Source of the DNA: Actinomycetes bacterium
GTDB lineage: Bacteria > Actinomycetota > Acidimicrobiia > Acidimicrobiales > Palsa-688
Reading direction: 5' to 3'
NCBI GenBank assembly: GCA_021816565.1
Contig: JAKAXN010000054.1
Location: 1-18,664, forward strand
DNA length: 18,664 nucleotides
Shown: piece after piece, positions 1 through 7,660 of the stretch
Numbering within the stretch: the first letter of the stretch is position 1
How the letters are laid out: every line of letters starts with the position of its first letter
Position numbers and translations under genes: made by a program
Notes under the pieces: model-generated
What the model was told of the DNA's origin: nothing
Databases searched by the model: none
Seen by the model: the letters and a program-made list of their open reading frames with translations, nothing else

Positions 1-1
1 G

Positions 2-1681
2 CGCTTCCCGCCGGAGAGGGCCGACCAGCCGGCGGTGCTGGCCCGGTCCCAGACCCGCCCGGACCGGGATCTCACCTGGGCTGATCTGCGGGACCTGGTG
101 GGGCGGGTCCGGGCCGGCCTGGTCCGGGCCGGGGTGGGCCGGGGCGACCGGGTGGCCGGCTACCTGCCCAACATCCCCGAGACCCTGGCCGTCATGCTGG
201 CCGCCGCCAGCCTGGGGGCGGTGTGGACCTGCTGCGCCCCGGAGATGGGGGTGAGCGGCAGCCTGGACCGCCTGGCCCAGGCCGAGCCCAAGGTGCTGGT
301 GGCGGTGGACGGCTACCGCTACGGGTCCCGGTCCGTGTCCCGCCTCGAGGAGGCCGGCGCCATCCGGGACGGCCTGCCCACGCTCGAGCGGGCGGTGTGG
401 CTTCCCTACCTGGACCCCTCGGCGGGGGCCCCCGACGGCTGGGAGCCGTGGTCGTCGTTCGCCGCCCCGACCGGTACCCCCGACGGTCTGGTGTTCGAGC
501 CGGTGCCGTTCGACCACCCGCTGTACATCCTGTTCTCCTCCGGCACCACCGGTAAGCCCAAGGCCATCGTGCACGGCCACGGCGGCATGACCCTCGAGCA
601 CACCAAGGCCCTGGCCCTGCACTTCGACCTGGGGCCGGGGTCGACGTTCTTCTGGTACACCACCACCGGGTGGATGATGTGGAACTTCTGCGTGTCGGGC
701 CTTCTGGTCGGATCGGCGGTGGTCCTCTACGACGGCGACCCGGCCGGGCGGCTGTGGGAGCTGATGGCCTCCACCGGCACGACCTGCGGTGGGGTGGGGG
801 CCGGTTTCCTGGTGGCCGGCCTCAAGGCCGGCGACCGGCCCGGCGCCGAGCACGACCTGTCGCGTCTCGAGGTGCTCGGCTCGACCGGATCGCCCCTGCC
901 GGGCGCCGCGGCCGAATGGGTGTACTCCTCGGTGGCCCCCGGTGTGCTCCTGGCCTCGTTCAGCGGCGGTACCGACGTGTGCACCGGTTTCGTGGGGGCC
1001 AGCCCGCTGCACCCGGTGTGGGCCGGGGAGATCTCCTGCCGGTGCCTGGGGGCCGCGGTGGAGGTGTTCGACGACGACGGCCGGCCGGTGGTGGGCCGGG
1101 AGGGGGAGCTGGTGCTCACCCGCCCCCTGCCGTCCATGCCGGTGGGCATCCTGGGCGACTCCTCCGGGGAGCGCTACCGGGCCACCTACTTCGAGCGCTT
1201 CCCCGGGGTGTGGGCCCACGGGGACCGGGCCACGCTCACCGAGCGGGGCACGGTGGTCATCACCGGCCGCTCCGACGGCACCCTCAACCGGGGCGGGGTG
1301 CGCATGGGGACCGCCGAGTTCTACTCGGTGGTCGAGGGTCTCGACGAGGTGGCCGACAGCCTGGCCGTGCACCTGGAGGACCCCGAGGGCGGCCCGGGCC
1401 GGCTGCTGCTGTTCGTGGTGGCGGCCGGTGAGCCCTCCGAGGCTCCCGCCCTGGTCGAGCTCCTGCGGGCCACGCTGCGCCGGGAGCTGTCACCGCGCCA
1501 CGTGCCCGACGAGATCCACGTGGTGGCCTCCATCCCCCGCACGCTGTCGGGCAAGAAGCTGGAGGTGCCGGTCAAGCGCATCCTGGCCGGCGTGCCGCTG
1601 GATCAGGCGGTGGCGGTGGCGTCGGTGGCCGACCCGTCCAGCCTGGACCCCTTCGTGGCGCTGGCCCGGCCGGCGCCGTAA
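2..1681 (+). CDS. Acetoacetyl-CoA synthetase (acetoacetate--CoA ligase), 5'-truncated by the window edge
   Basis: This is an adenylate-forming enzyme that activates acetoacetate with ATP and CoA to acetoacetyl-CoA, feeding ketone-body, leucine or polyhydroxybutyrate carbon into central metabolism in the cytoplasm. The frame is open from the first bases, so the true start lies upstream. About 559 residues are visible, against roughly 650 for the family. Numbering from the first visible codon, the adenylation P-loop FSSGTTGKPK is at 178-187, followed by AIVHGHGG, which is typical of acetoacetyl-CoA synthetases. GGTDVCTGF is at about 322-330, the HGD motif at 406-408, then TGRSDGTLNRGGVRMG. The catalytic C-terminal lysine lies in the SGKKLEVPVK segment near 516-525. 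A neighbouring in-frame GTG at 35 is not a credible start because homology continues before it. Another short-acyl-CoA synthetase is the only real alternative; the motif wording favours acetoacetate. Confidence 0.9.
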   Translation, partial: RFPPERADQPAVLARSQTRPDRDLTWADLRDLVGRVRAGLVRAGVGRGDRVAGYLPNIPETLAVMLAAASLGAVWTCCAPEMGVSGSLDRLAQAEPKVLVAVDGYRYGSRSVSRLEEAGAIRDGLPTLERAVWLPYLDPSAGAPDGWEPWSSFAAPTGTPDGLVFEPVPFDHPLYILFSSGTTGKPKAIVHGHGGMTLEHTKALALHFDLGPGSTFFWYTTTGWMMWNFCVSGLLVGSAVVLYDGDPAGRLWELMASTGTTCGGVGAGFLVAGLKAGDRPGAEHDLSRLEVLGSTGSPLPGAAAEWVYSSVAPGVLLASFSGGTDVCTGFVGASPLHPVWAGEISCRCLGAAVEVFDDDGRPVVGREGELVLTRPLPSMPVGILGDSSGERYRATYFERFPGVWAHGDRATLTERGTVVITGRSDGTLNRGGVRMGTAEFYSVVEGLDEVADSLAVHLEDPEGGPGRLLLFVVAAGEPSEAPALVELLRATLRRELSPRHVPDEIHVVASIPRTLSGKKLEVPVKRILAGVPLDQAVAVASVADPSSLDPFVALARPAP

Positions 1682-1723
1682 ACGCGGTACCGCCCGGAGG
1701 GGCCGGTCGGCCATCATGGAAGG

Positions 1724-3316
1724 ATGCTCGAGGCCCGGGATCTGCAGGTGGAGGTCGGCGGGCGGACGACCCTCGAGTCGGCCACGTTCATGGTCCGCCC
1801 CGGGGACAAGGTGGGCCTGGTGGGCCGCAACGGCGCCGGCAAGACCAGCCTGCTCAAGGTGCTGGCCAAGTCGGCTGAGCCGGCCGGGGGCCGGGTGTCG
1901 GTGCACGGGCGGCTCGGGTTCCTCACCCAGGACCCCCGGGCCCTGCGCCAGGTCACCGAAGTGACCGGCCTCAACCACGTCATGTCCGGGCGGGGCCTCG
2001 ACGAGGCGGCGGAACGGCTGGAGCGGCTGCGCCGGGCCATGGAGGACGACCCCACCGAGCGGGCCATCGCCCGCTTCTCCCGGGCCGAGGAGCACTTCGC
2101 CGCCCTGGGGGGCTACGCCGCCGAGTCCGAGGTCCGCCAGCTGGTGGCCGGGCTGGGCCTGTCCGGGGACCGGCTGGACCGGCCCCTCGGGGTGCTGTCC
2201 GGTGGTGAACGGCGGCGGGTCGAGCTGGCCCGGATCCTCTTCGGCGGCACCGACGTGCTGATGCTGGACGAGCCGACCAACCACCTCGACGTGGACGCCA
2301 AGGCGTGGCTGATGGGCTTCCTGCGGGATTTCCGGGGGGCGCTGCTGGTGGTCAGCCACGACCTGGACCTGCTCGACGAGGCCATCACCCGGGTGCTGCA
2401 CCTCGACGAGGGGGAGCTGATCGAGTACAAGGGCACCTACTCCCAGTACCGGGAGGCCCGGGCCGCCGACGAGGAGCGGCGCCGGAGGCTGGCCGACCGC
2501 CAGCAGGCCGAGATCAAGCGGCTCCACGACCTGGCTGACTCCATGCGCCACCAGACGGCCAAGCGGGCCCGCATCGCCAAGTCCCTGGACAAGCGGGTCG
2601 AGCGGCTCCAGTCCGGTGCCGTCAGCGGGCCCGGCCACAGAGACCACCGCTACCGGGTCCGCTTCCCGGAGCCGCCCCGGGCCGGCCGGGTGGTGCTGGA
2701 GGCCGAGGGACTCGGCCAGGCCTACGGCGGCCCCATGATCTTCTCCGACGTGAACTTCGCGGTGGACCGCGGCGAGCGGGTGCTGATCATGGGGCTCAAC
2801 GGGGCCGGCAAGACCAGCCTCCTGCGCATCCTGGCCGGCCAGGCGGACCCCAAGGAGGGGTCGTTCCGGACCGGCCTCGGGGTGATCCCCGGGTACTACG
2901 CCCAGGAGCACGAGGGCATCGTCTCGGGGCGCAGCGTGCTGTCGCACATGCAGGAGGCGTCCACCGCCCCCGAGCCGGAGCTGCGCGGCCTGCTCGGCAT
3001 GTTCGGGTTGACCGGCGACGTGGCCTTCCAGGACGCCGGCACCCTCTCCGGCGGGGAGAAGACCAAGCTGGCCCTGGCCCAGCTGGTGGCCGGCAGGCAC
3101 AACCTGCTGCTCCTCGACGAGCCCACCAACAACCTGGACCCGCCGTCGCGCGACGCCATCGGCGCGGCGCTGGCCGGCTGGCCGGGCGCCATGATCATCG
3201 TCAGCCACGACGCCGGGTTCGTCACGGAGCTGGCCCCCAGCCGGGTGCTGATGATGCCCGACGGCGTCGAGGACCACTGGAGCGACGACTACCTCGACCT
3301 GGTGGCCCTGGCGTGA
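1724..3316 (+). CDS. ABC-F family ATPase (ribosome-associated type, two nucleotide-binding domains)
   Basis: This is a soluble 530-residue protein with two ABC ATPase domains and no membrane segment, the layout of ABC-F translation factors that act at the ribosomal E site. Domain 1 has Walker A GRNGAGKTS (34-42), signature LSGGE near 159 and Walker B LMLDEPTNHLD near 178-188. A charged linker, probably coiled coil and rich in Arg, Glu and Lys, spans about 240-300. Domain 2 has Walker A GLNGAGKTS near 357-365, signature LSGGE near 440 and LLLLDEPTNNLD near 463-474. The gene begins 42 bases after the acetoacetyl-CoA synthetase stop. The ATG is preceded directly by GGAAGG, too close for a ribosome site, while a -10-like CATCAT ends 6 bases upstream. 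Its 3' end overlaps the next gene as GTGA. Whether it is a housekeeping EttA/Uup relative or an antibiotic-resistance ABC-F cannot be decided here; the short linker gives no clear resistance signature. Confidence 0.88.
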   Translation: MLEARDLQVEVGGRTTLESATFMVRPGDKVGLVGRNGAGKTSLLKVLAKSAEPAGGRVSVHGRLGFLTQDPRALRQVTEVTGLNHVMSGRGLDEAAERLERLRRAMEDDPTERAIARFSRAEEHFAALGGYAAESEVRQLVAGLGLSGDRLDRPLGVLSGGERRRVELARILFGGTDVLMLDEPTNHLDVDAKAWLMGFLRDFRGALLVVSHDLDLLDEAITRVLHLDEGELIEYKGTYSQYREARAADEERRRRLADRQQAEIKRLHDLADSMRHQTAKRARIAKSLDKRVERLQSGAVSGPGHRDHRYRVRFPEPPRAGRVVLEAEGLGQAYGGPMIFSDVNFAVDRGERVLIMGLNGAGKTSLLRILAGQADPKEGSFRTGLGVIPGYYAQEHEGIVSGRSVLSHMQEASTAPEPELRGLLGMFGLTGDVAFQDAGTLSGGEKTKLALAQLVAGRHNLLLLDEPTNNLDPPSRDAIGAALAGWPGAMIIVSHDAGFVTELAPSRVLMMPDGVEDHWSDDYLDLVALA

Positions 3317-4119
3317 CCGGCACCGGGGAGGACCTCCGGCTGGCGCTGCGGTTGGCCGACCGGGCCGACCGCATAACGGCGGTGGCGTTCCGGCGGGCGG
3401 ACCTGCAGGTCGAGACCAAGGCCGACCGTACCCCGGTCAGCGAGGCGGACCGGGCCGTGGAGGCGGACATCCGTGACGTCCTGGCCGCCGAGCGGCCCGG
3501 CGACCGGGTGGTGGGGGAGGAGTTCGGCGACACCGGGTCGGGGCCCCGGCGCTGGATCATCGACCCCATAGACGGCACCAAGAACTTCGTCCGGCGTATC
3601 CCGGTGTGGGCCACCCTCCTGGCCCTCGAGGTCGACGGGCAGGTCACCGTGGGGGTGGTGTCGGCACCGGCCCTGGGACGGCGGTGGTGGGCCGGGCGGG
3701 GGGAGGGGGCTTGGGCCGCCGACCTGCCGTCGGGGGAGCCGGACCGCATCCAGGTGTCGAAGGTGGCCGGCCTGGACCATGCCCACCTGTCGGGCAACGC
3801 CCTGTCGTCGTGGGAGGGCGGCCCCCAGCCCTACGTGGAGCTGGCCCGCCGCTGCTATGCCGACCGCAACTTCGGGGACTTCTGGTCGCACATGCTCGTG
3901 GCCGAGGGAGCCTGCGACATCGGCCTCGACCCCATCGCGTCGCTGTGGGACCTGGCCGCCCTGCAGGTGATCGTGGAGGAGGCCGGCGGGAGGTTCACCG
4001 ACTTCACCGGGCAGGCCCGCTCCGACGGCGGCAGCGCCCTCAGCACCAACGGCCTGCTCCACGGCGCCGCCCTGGGCGTCCTCACCGGCCGCCAGCCCCA
4101 GAACCCGGGCCGACCGTGA
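3313..4119 (+). CDS. hisN: Inositol-monophosphatase-family phosphatase, likely histidinol-phosphatase
   Basis: This 268-residue Mg2+-dependent phosphatase belongs to the IMPase superfamily, most like the actinobacterial HisN group that dephosphorylates histidinol phosphate in histidine synthesis. Metal-binding motifs are visible: the GEE glutamates at 69-70, the WIIDPIDGTKNF block with D84 and D87, and the C-terminal WDLAA block with W212 and D213. The wording WIIDPIDGTKNFVR..PVWATL and SAPALGRRWWA is characteristic of HisN-type proteins rather than SuhB. Translation starts at a GTG whose last two bases lie in the stop codon of the upstream ABC-F gene, so the two are probably translationally coupled. 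No other his genes lie in the window, so substrate assignment rests on family resemblance. A general inositol-1-phosphatase or 3'-phosphoadenosine phosphatase activity is the alternative. A compact inverted repeat follows the stop. Confidence 0.85.
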   Translation: MTGTGEDLRLALRLADRADRITAVAFRRADLQVETKADRTPVSEADRAVEADIRDVLAAERPGDRVVGEEFGDTGSGPRRWIIDPIDGTKNFVRRIPVWATLLALEVDGQVTVGVVSAPALGRRWWAGRGEGAWAADLPSGEPDRIQVSKVAGLDHAHLSGNALSSWEGGPQPYVELARRCYADRNFGDFWSHMLVAEGACDIGLDPIASLWDLAALQVIVEEAGGRFTDFTGQARSDGGSALSTNGLLHGAALGVLTGRQPQNPGRP

Positions 4120-4123
4120 CCAC

Positions 4124-4143
4124 CCCGCCGGTCCACCGGCGGG
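4124..4143. terminator. Compact GC-rich inverted repeat after hisN, overlapping the next promoter
   Basis: CCCGCCGGT and ACCGGCGGG form perfect 9-base arms with a 2-base centre, beginning 5 bases after the phosphatase stop. There is no T tract. The repeat also covers the -35 to -14 region of the promoter proposed for the downstream metallo-hydrolase, so it may be a terminator, an operator, or both. Confidence 0.4.
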
Positions 4144-4145
4144 CG

Positions 4146-4151
4146 TAAGGT
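4146..4151 (+). promoter_or_regulatory. -10-like element (TAAGGT) for a leaderless metallo-hydrolase mRNA
   Basis: TAAGGT matches the actinobacterial TAnnnT -10 pattern and ends 6 bases before the ATG at 4158, which puts transcription start on the start codon. No Shine-Dalgarno sequence is present. This is inference from spacing and motif only. Confidence 0.4.
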
Positions 4152-4157
4152 CGGGCC

Positions 4158-5099
4158 ATGGGCACCTACATCGGACCGGGCGTGCTGGAGATCGACACCC
4201 TCCTCGGCGGGTGGGAGCGCATGACGGCCGGCTACCTGATCGAGGGACCGGCCCCGGTGCTGATCGAGACCGGCAGCCAGTCGTCGGTGCCGGCGCTGCT
4301 GAAGGCCCTGGAGGCCCACGGGGTGGCCCCCGCAGACCTGGCCGGGGTGGCGGTCACCCACATCCACCTGGACCACGCCGGCGGGGTGGGCGACGTGGCC
4401 GCGGCCTTCCCGAACGCCACCGTCTACGTGCACGAGAAGGGGGCCCGCCACCTGGTGGATCCCGAGCGACTGGTCCGCAGCGCGGCCCAGGTGTACGGGG
4501 ACCTGCTCGACAGCCTCTACGGGCGTCTGGACCCCACCCCGGCCGAGCGCATCCACGTGCTCGCCGACGGCGAAGAGGTGGTGATCGGCCCGGGCCGGAC
4601 CCTCACCACCATCGACTCCCCCGGCCACGCCAAGCACCACCTGGCCCTGCACGACAGCGAGAGCGGCATCATCTTCGCCGGCGACGCCGTGGGGGTGCGC
4701 CTGCCCGACGCCGGGGTGCTGCGCCCGGCCACCCCGCCGGCCGACTTCGACCTGGATCTGGCGGTCAACTCGCTGCACCGGTTCCGGGACCGCAGCCCGA
4801 GCGGCATCGCCCTGGCCCACTACGGGCTGCTGGGCAGCCCCCGGGAGCTGCTGGAGGAGGCCGAGTCCACCCTGCGGGACTGGGCGGAGACCGCGGAGCG
4901 GGCGTGGCGGGCCGGGGAGGACATCACCGACGCCCTGACGGCCCGCTTCGGAGGCCCGCTCGAGGGGGTGCCCGAGGACCAGCGGGCCAAGCTGGAGACG
5001 CTCAACGGCATCCACTCCAACGCGGCCGGCCTGCAGCGGTGGCTGGAGACCACCAAGGCCCACCCCCACCCCCACCCGCATCCCCACCCCCACCCCTGA
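4158..5099 (+). CDS. Metallo-beta-lactamase-fold hydrolase with C-terminal His-Pro tail
   Basis: This is a 313-residue cytoplasmic enzyme of the MBL-fold superfamily, a group of binuclear-metal hydrolases acting on many substrates. The metal signature THIHLDH is present with H68, H70, D72 and H73. Later metal or fold positions are the histidine in DSPGHAKHH, the aspartate in IIFAGDAVG, and the histidine in LAHYG. The substrate cannot be told from sequence; the closest general description is a YflN-like or thioesterase/lactonase-type MBL protein. The last twelve residues are six His-Pro pairs, unusual for the family and potentially metal-binding. The gene lacks a ribosome site but has a -10-like TAAGGT 6 bases before ATG. 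It converges on the ABC exporter, the two stop codons being only 9 bases apart. Confidence 0.85.
   Translation: MGTYIGPGVLEIDTLLGGWERMTAGYLIEGPAPVLIETGSQSSVPALLKALEAHGVAPADLAGVAVTHIHLDHAGGVGDVAAAFPNATVYVHEKGARHLVDPERLVRSAAQVYGDLLDSLYGRLDPTPAERIHVLADGEEVVIGPGRTLTTIDSPGHAKHHLALHDSESGIIFAGDAVGVRLPDAGVLRPATPPADFDLDLAVNSLHRFRDRSPSGIALAHYGLLGSPRELLEEAESTLRDWAETAERAWRAGEDITDALTARFGGPLEGVPEDQRAKLETLNGIHSNAAGLQRWLETTKAHPHPHPHPHPHP
5059..5096. repeat. C-tract repeat encoding (His-Pro)6; G-quadruplex motif on the minus strand
   Basis: Seven runs of three to five C, separated by single A bases except for one GCAT spacer, encode the His-Pro tail of the metallo-hydrolase. On the minus strand these are seven G runs with 1-4 base loops, which meets the usual G-quadruplex pattern. 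The tract lies immediately 3' of the minus-strand ABC exporter gene. Confidence 0.75.
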
Positions 5100-5105
5100 A
5101 AGGGG
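5093..5105. terminator. Small hairpin shared by two convergent genes (weak)
   Basis: CCCCT and AGGGG pair around a GAA loop, spanning the stop of the plus-strand metallo-hydrolase and ending 4 bases short of the exporter stop. The stem is only 5 base pairs, with no T tract, so termination here is tentative. Confidence 0.25.
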
Positions 5106-5108
5106 CGG

Positions 5109-7031
5109 TCAGGCCGAGGCCGACTGGGGCAGCTGGGCGTCCTCGTCGTCGCCCGGTGCCGGCTCCGCGCTCCTCAGGTACTGGGTGTGGTACAGGTCGG
5201 CGTAGAGGCCGCCCTGGTCGATGAGCGCGGCGTGGGTGCCCCGGGCGGCGATGTGGCCGTCGTCGATCACCAGGATCTGGTCCGCGGCCTGGATGGTCGA
5301 CAGCCGGTGGGCGATGACCAGCGAGGTCCGCCCGGCCAGGGCGGCGGCCAGGGCCTGCTGGACCAGCAGCTCGGTCTCGGAGTCGAGGTGGGCGGTGGCC
5401 TCGTCGAGGATCACGATGGCCGGGTTCTTGAGCAGCACCCGGGCGATGGCCAGCCGCTGCTTCTCCCCGCCCGACAGGCGGTAGCCCCTCTCGCCCACCA
5501 CGGTGTCGTAGCCGTCGGGCAGGGAGGCGATCAGGTCGTGGATGCGGGCCCCCCGGCAGGCCTCCACCAGCTCCTCGTCGGTGGCCGACGGCCGGGCGTA
5601 GCGCAGGTTGGCGGCGATGCTGTCGTGGAAGAGGTGGGCGTCCTGGCTCACCACCCCCACCGCGGCGCTGAGCGACGCCAGGGTCACGTCGCGCACGTCG
5701 CGCCCGTCGATGGATATGGACCCCTCCACCACGTCGTAGAGGCGGGGGATGAGTCCCGACAGGGTGGTCTTGCCGGCCCCGGACGGGCCGACCAGGGCGG
5801 TCATGGTGCCCGGTTCGGCCACGAACGACAGATCCCGCAGCACCCACGCCCCCGGCTCCGACGGAAGCGAGCGGCCCACCGTCTCGGCGGTCTGCTCCAG
5901 CGAGGCCAGCGACACCTCCGACGCGGCCGGGTAGCGGAACCACACCCGGTCGGCCACGATCCGGCCCCGGACCGCGGAGAGCGGCTCCGCCCCCGGCCGG
6001 TCCGCCACCGACGGCGGGGTGTCGAGCACCTCGAAGACCCGGTCGAAGCTGACCATTGCGCCGAGCACGTCGACCCGGGTGCTGGCCAAATCGGTGAGGG
6101 GGGAGTAGAGCCGGGTGACGTAGGCGGCCAGCGCCACCACCGTGCCCACCGCCAGATGCCCGGTGGCCGCCTCCCGGCCGCCCAGCCAGTACACCGCAGC
6201 GGTGCCCACCGCCCCCACCAGCGACAGGGCCGCGAACAGGTAGCGGGACAGGAGGGCCAGGCGCACCCCCGAGTCGCGCACCGCCCCGGCCCGGCCGGCG
6301 AACTCCCGGGACTCCTGGTCGGGCCGGCCGAACAGCTTTACCAGGAGGGCGCCGGCCACGTTGAACTTCTCGGTCATGGTGGCGCTCATGTCGGCGTTGA
6401 GCTGCATACGGTGGCGCGACAGGCGGCTGATCCGCCCGGCCATCACCCGGTCCACCACCACGAAAGGCGGCAGCACCACGAGGGCGAAGCCGGTGATGCC
6501 CGGGCTCAGCACGAACATCGGCACCAGCGTGGCCACCAGGGTGAACAGGTCCGACAGCACCGACGCCGCCGTGCCCACGGCGTTCTGGGCGTCGAGCACG
6601 TCGTTGGTCAGCCGGGACATGAGCGACCCGGTCTGGGTGCGGGTGAAGAAGCCCACGGGCATGCGCTGGACGTGGTCGTAGAGCTGGACCCGCAGGTCGT
6701 AGATGATGCCCTCGCCGATGACGGACCCGAACCACCGGTTGACCAGCGACAGCGCCGTCTGGGCCAGGGCCAGACCGACCATGGCGGCGGCCAGGACGTC
6801 GACGACGTGGAGGTTCTTCCCGTTGATGCCGTGGTCGATGAGGTCCTTGACCAGAAGCGGGGGCAGGGACCCGACCGCCGAGGCGGCGATGATCACCAGG
6901 AGGTACAGGCCCAGACGCAGCCGGTAGGGCCGGAGGAAGCGCCAGATGCGCGCCGGGGTGCCCTTGGTCACACCGGCCGCTTTCAGCTCGGCCAGGTCCC
7001 GTCTGGCGCCGCGGCCGCCGTATCCTCTCAT
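5109..7031 (-). CDS. Fused ABC exporter (transmembrane and ATPase domains in one chain)
   Basis: This 640-residue inner-membrane half-transporter is expected to work as a homodimer exporting a lipid, peptide or drug; the substrate is unknown. The N-terminal half carries about six hydrophobic segments (roughly residues 40-330), including LGLYLLVIIAASAVGSLPPLL. The C-terminal ATPase domain has Walker A GPSGAGKTT around 415-423, a Q-loop VSQDAHLF, signature LSGGEKQR near 518, Walker B IVILDEATAHLD near 538-549, and the switch histidine in IAHRLSTI. All catalytic positions are intact. I chose ATG 7031 over GTG 7049 because a TAGCGT hexamer ends 7 bases before the ATG and overlaps the region a GTG start would need. 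It is divergent from the GNAT gene and convergent with the metallo-hydrolase. No partner half-transporter is adjacent, supporting a homodimer. Confidence 0.9.
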   Translation of the reverse strand: MRGYGGRGARRDLAELKAAGVTKGTPARIWRFLRPYRLRLGLYLLVIIAASAVGSLPPLLVKDLIDHGINGKNLHVVDVLAAAMVGLALAQTALSLVNRWFGSVIGEGIIYDLRVQLYDHVQRMPVGFFTRTQTGSLMSRLTNDVLDAQNAVGTAASVLSDLFTLVATLVPMFVLSPGITGFALVVLPPFVVVDRVMAGRISRLSRHRMQLNADMSATMTEKFNVAGALLVKLFGRPDQESREFAGRAGAVRDSGVRLALLSRYLFAALSLVGAVGTAAVYWLGGREAATGHLAVGTVVALAAYVTRLYSPLTDLASTRVDVLGAMVSFDRVFEVLDTPPSVADRPGAEPLSAVRGRIVADRVWFRYPAASEVSLASLEQTAETVGRSLPSEPGAWVLRDLSFVAEPGTMTALVGPSGAGKTTLSGLIPRLYDVVEGSISIDGRDVRDVTLASLSAAVGVVSQDAHLFHDSIAANLRYARPSATDEELVEACRGARIHDLIASLPDGYDTVVGERGYRLSGGEKQRLAIARVLLKNPAIVILDEATAHLDSETELLVQQALAAALAGRTSLVIAHRLSTIQAADQILVIDDGHIAARGTHAALIDQGGLYADLYHTQYLRSAEPAPGDDEDAQLPQSASA

Positions 7032-7038
7032 AGCCCTG

Positions 7039-7044
7039 ACGCTA
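7039..7044 (-). promoter_or_regulatory. -10-like element (TAGCGT) for the ABC exporter
   Basis: On the minus strand TAGCGT ends 7 bases before ATG 7031, with no Shine-Dalgarno sequence between. It fits a leaderless transcript starting at or next to the ATG. Confidence 0.4.
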
Positions 7045-7084
7045 ACCACGGGGTGGGATCGTTTTGTTCCCGTGCCGGTTCGAG

Positions 7085-7090
7085 CATGAT
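7085..7090 (+). promoter_or_regulatory. -10-like element (CATGAT) before the GNAT gene
   Basis: CATGAT keeps the A and final T of the actinobacterial -10 pattern and ends 7 bases before an in-frame GTG at 7098. A T-rich TTTTGT at 7062-7067 sits 17 bases upstream as a possible weak -35. If real, translation would start at GTG 7098, not ATG 7086. Confidence 0.3.
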
Positions 7091-7583
7091 TGGTCGGGTG
7101 GACCTATCCATCGAGCTGGCGACGCGGGCGGTGGCCAAGAGGGTGAGCCGGGCCCGCCGGGACGACCGCCTCGACCCTCCCTGGGCGGCCGGCTACCCGA
7201 TGGACGGCGACGAGCGGGCCTGCCTGGCCTACCTGAGGCAGCTACCGGCGTTCGGGGGCGGGTCCCGGTCGAACCCGTTCGGTTACTACCAGATCCTCCT
7301 CTCCGGGGAGGTGGTGGGCGGCATCGGCTTCCACGGGCCGCCCCGCGACGGGCTGGTCGAGGTCGGATACGGGGTGGTGGAGTCGGTGCGGGGCCGGGGG
7401 GTGGCCACCGCGGCGCTGCGCCTGATGCTGGAGGTGGCGGCCGGCTTCCCGGAGGTGAAGCGGGTGTGCGGACGGACCGCCCCCGACAACGTGGGGTCGC
7501 AGAAGGTGATGCTCGCCGCCGGCTTCCACCCTTCCGGGCGCGACCCGGAGTTCCTGCACTTCGAGATCGACCTGCGCTCCTGA
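7086..7583 (+). CDS. GNAT N-acetyltransferase (RimJ/RimL-like)
   Basis: This 165-residue acetyl-CoA-dependent acetyltransferase has an unknown acceptor. The acetyl-CoA pyrophosphate loop is RGRGVA (102-107), preceded by the beta strand LVEVGYGVVESVRG. The motif-B region NVGSQKVMLAAGF starts at N135, the arrangement of RimJ/RimL-type GNATs that modify protein N termini or small amines. There are no signal or membrane segments. The coordinates use ATG 7086; GTG 7098 would remove only four residues and fits the nearby -10-like hexamer better. Neither start has a Shine-Dalgarno sequence. The gene is divergent from the ABC exporter with 54 bases between the start codons, so the two may share a regulatory region. 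A very long open frame running into it from 5187 is a shadow of the exporter. Confidence 0.85.
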   Translation: MIGRVDLSIELATRAVAKRVSRARRDDRLDPPWAAGYPMDGDERACLAYLRQLPAFGGGSRSNPFGYYQILLSGEVVGGIGFHGPPRDGLVEVGYGVVESVRGRGVATAALRLMLEVAAGFPEVKRVCGRTAPDNVGSQKVMLAAGFHPSGRDPEFLHFEIDLRS

Positions 7584-7622
7584 GCGGCGGCGGGTCGGTC
7601 CCAGGCCCCGCGCCCGACGCCC

Positions 7623-7628
7623 TACGGT
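7623..7628 (+). promoter_or_regulatory. -10-like element (TACGGT) for the lipoprotein gene
   Basis: TACGGT matches TAnnnT and would place transcription start near 7635, giving a leader of about 26 bases that contains a GGAGG ribosome site at 7646-7650, 10 bases before ATG 7661. Confidence 0.35.
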
Positions 7629-7660
7629 GGGACGGCGTTTTATCTGGAGGTGTCCCCGGT

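Noticed and set aside
1695..1702. CGGAGGGG as the ribosome site of the ABC-F gene
   Set aside because: It lies about 21 bases before the ATG, too far for normal Shine-Dalgarno spacing, and no suitable start codon lies closer to it.
1490..3277. Long minus-strand open frame (595 codons) opposite the ABC-F gene
   Set aside because: It is low-complexity Gly/Pro/His/Arg text with no recognisable domain and lies antisense to a gene with all ABC motifs; long antisense frames are expected at this G+C content.
5187..7085. Plus-strand open frame running from 5187 into the GNAT gene
   Set aside because: The part before 7086 is antisense to the ABC exporter and is His/Gly/Arg-rich shadow sequence; only the GNAT portion resembles a protein family.
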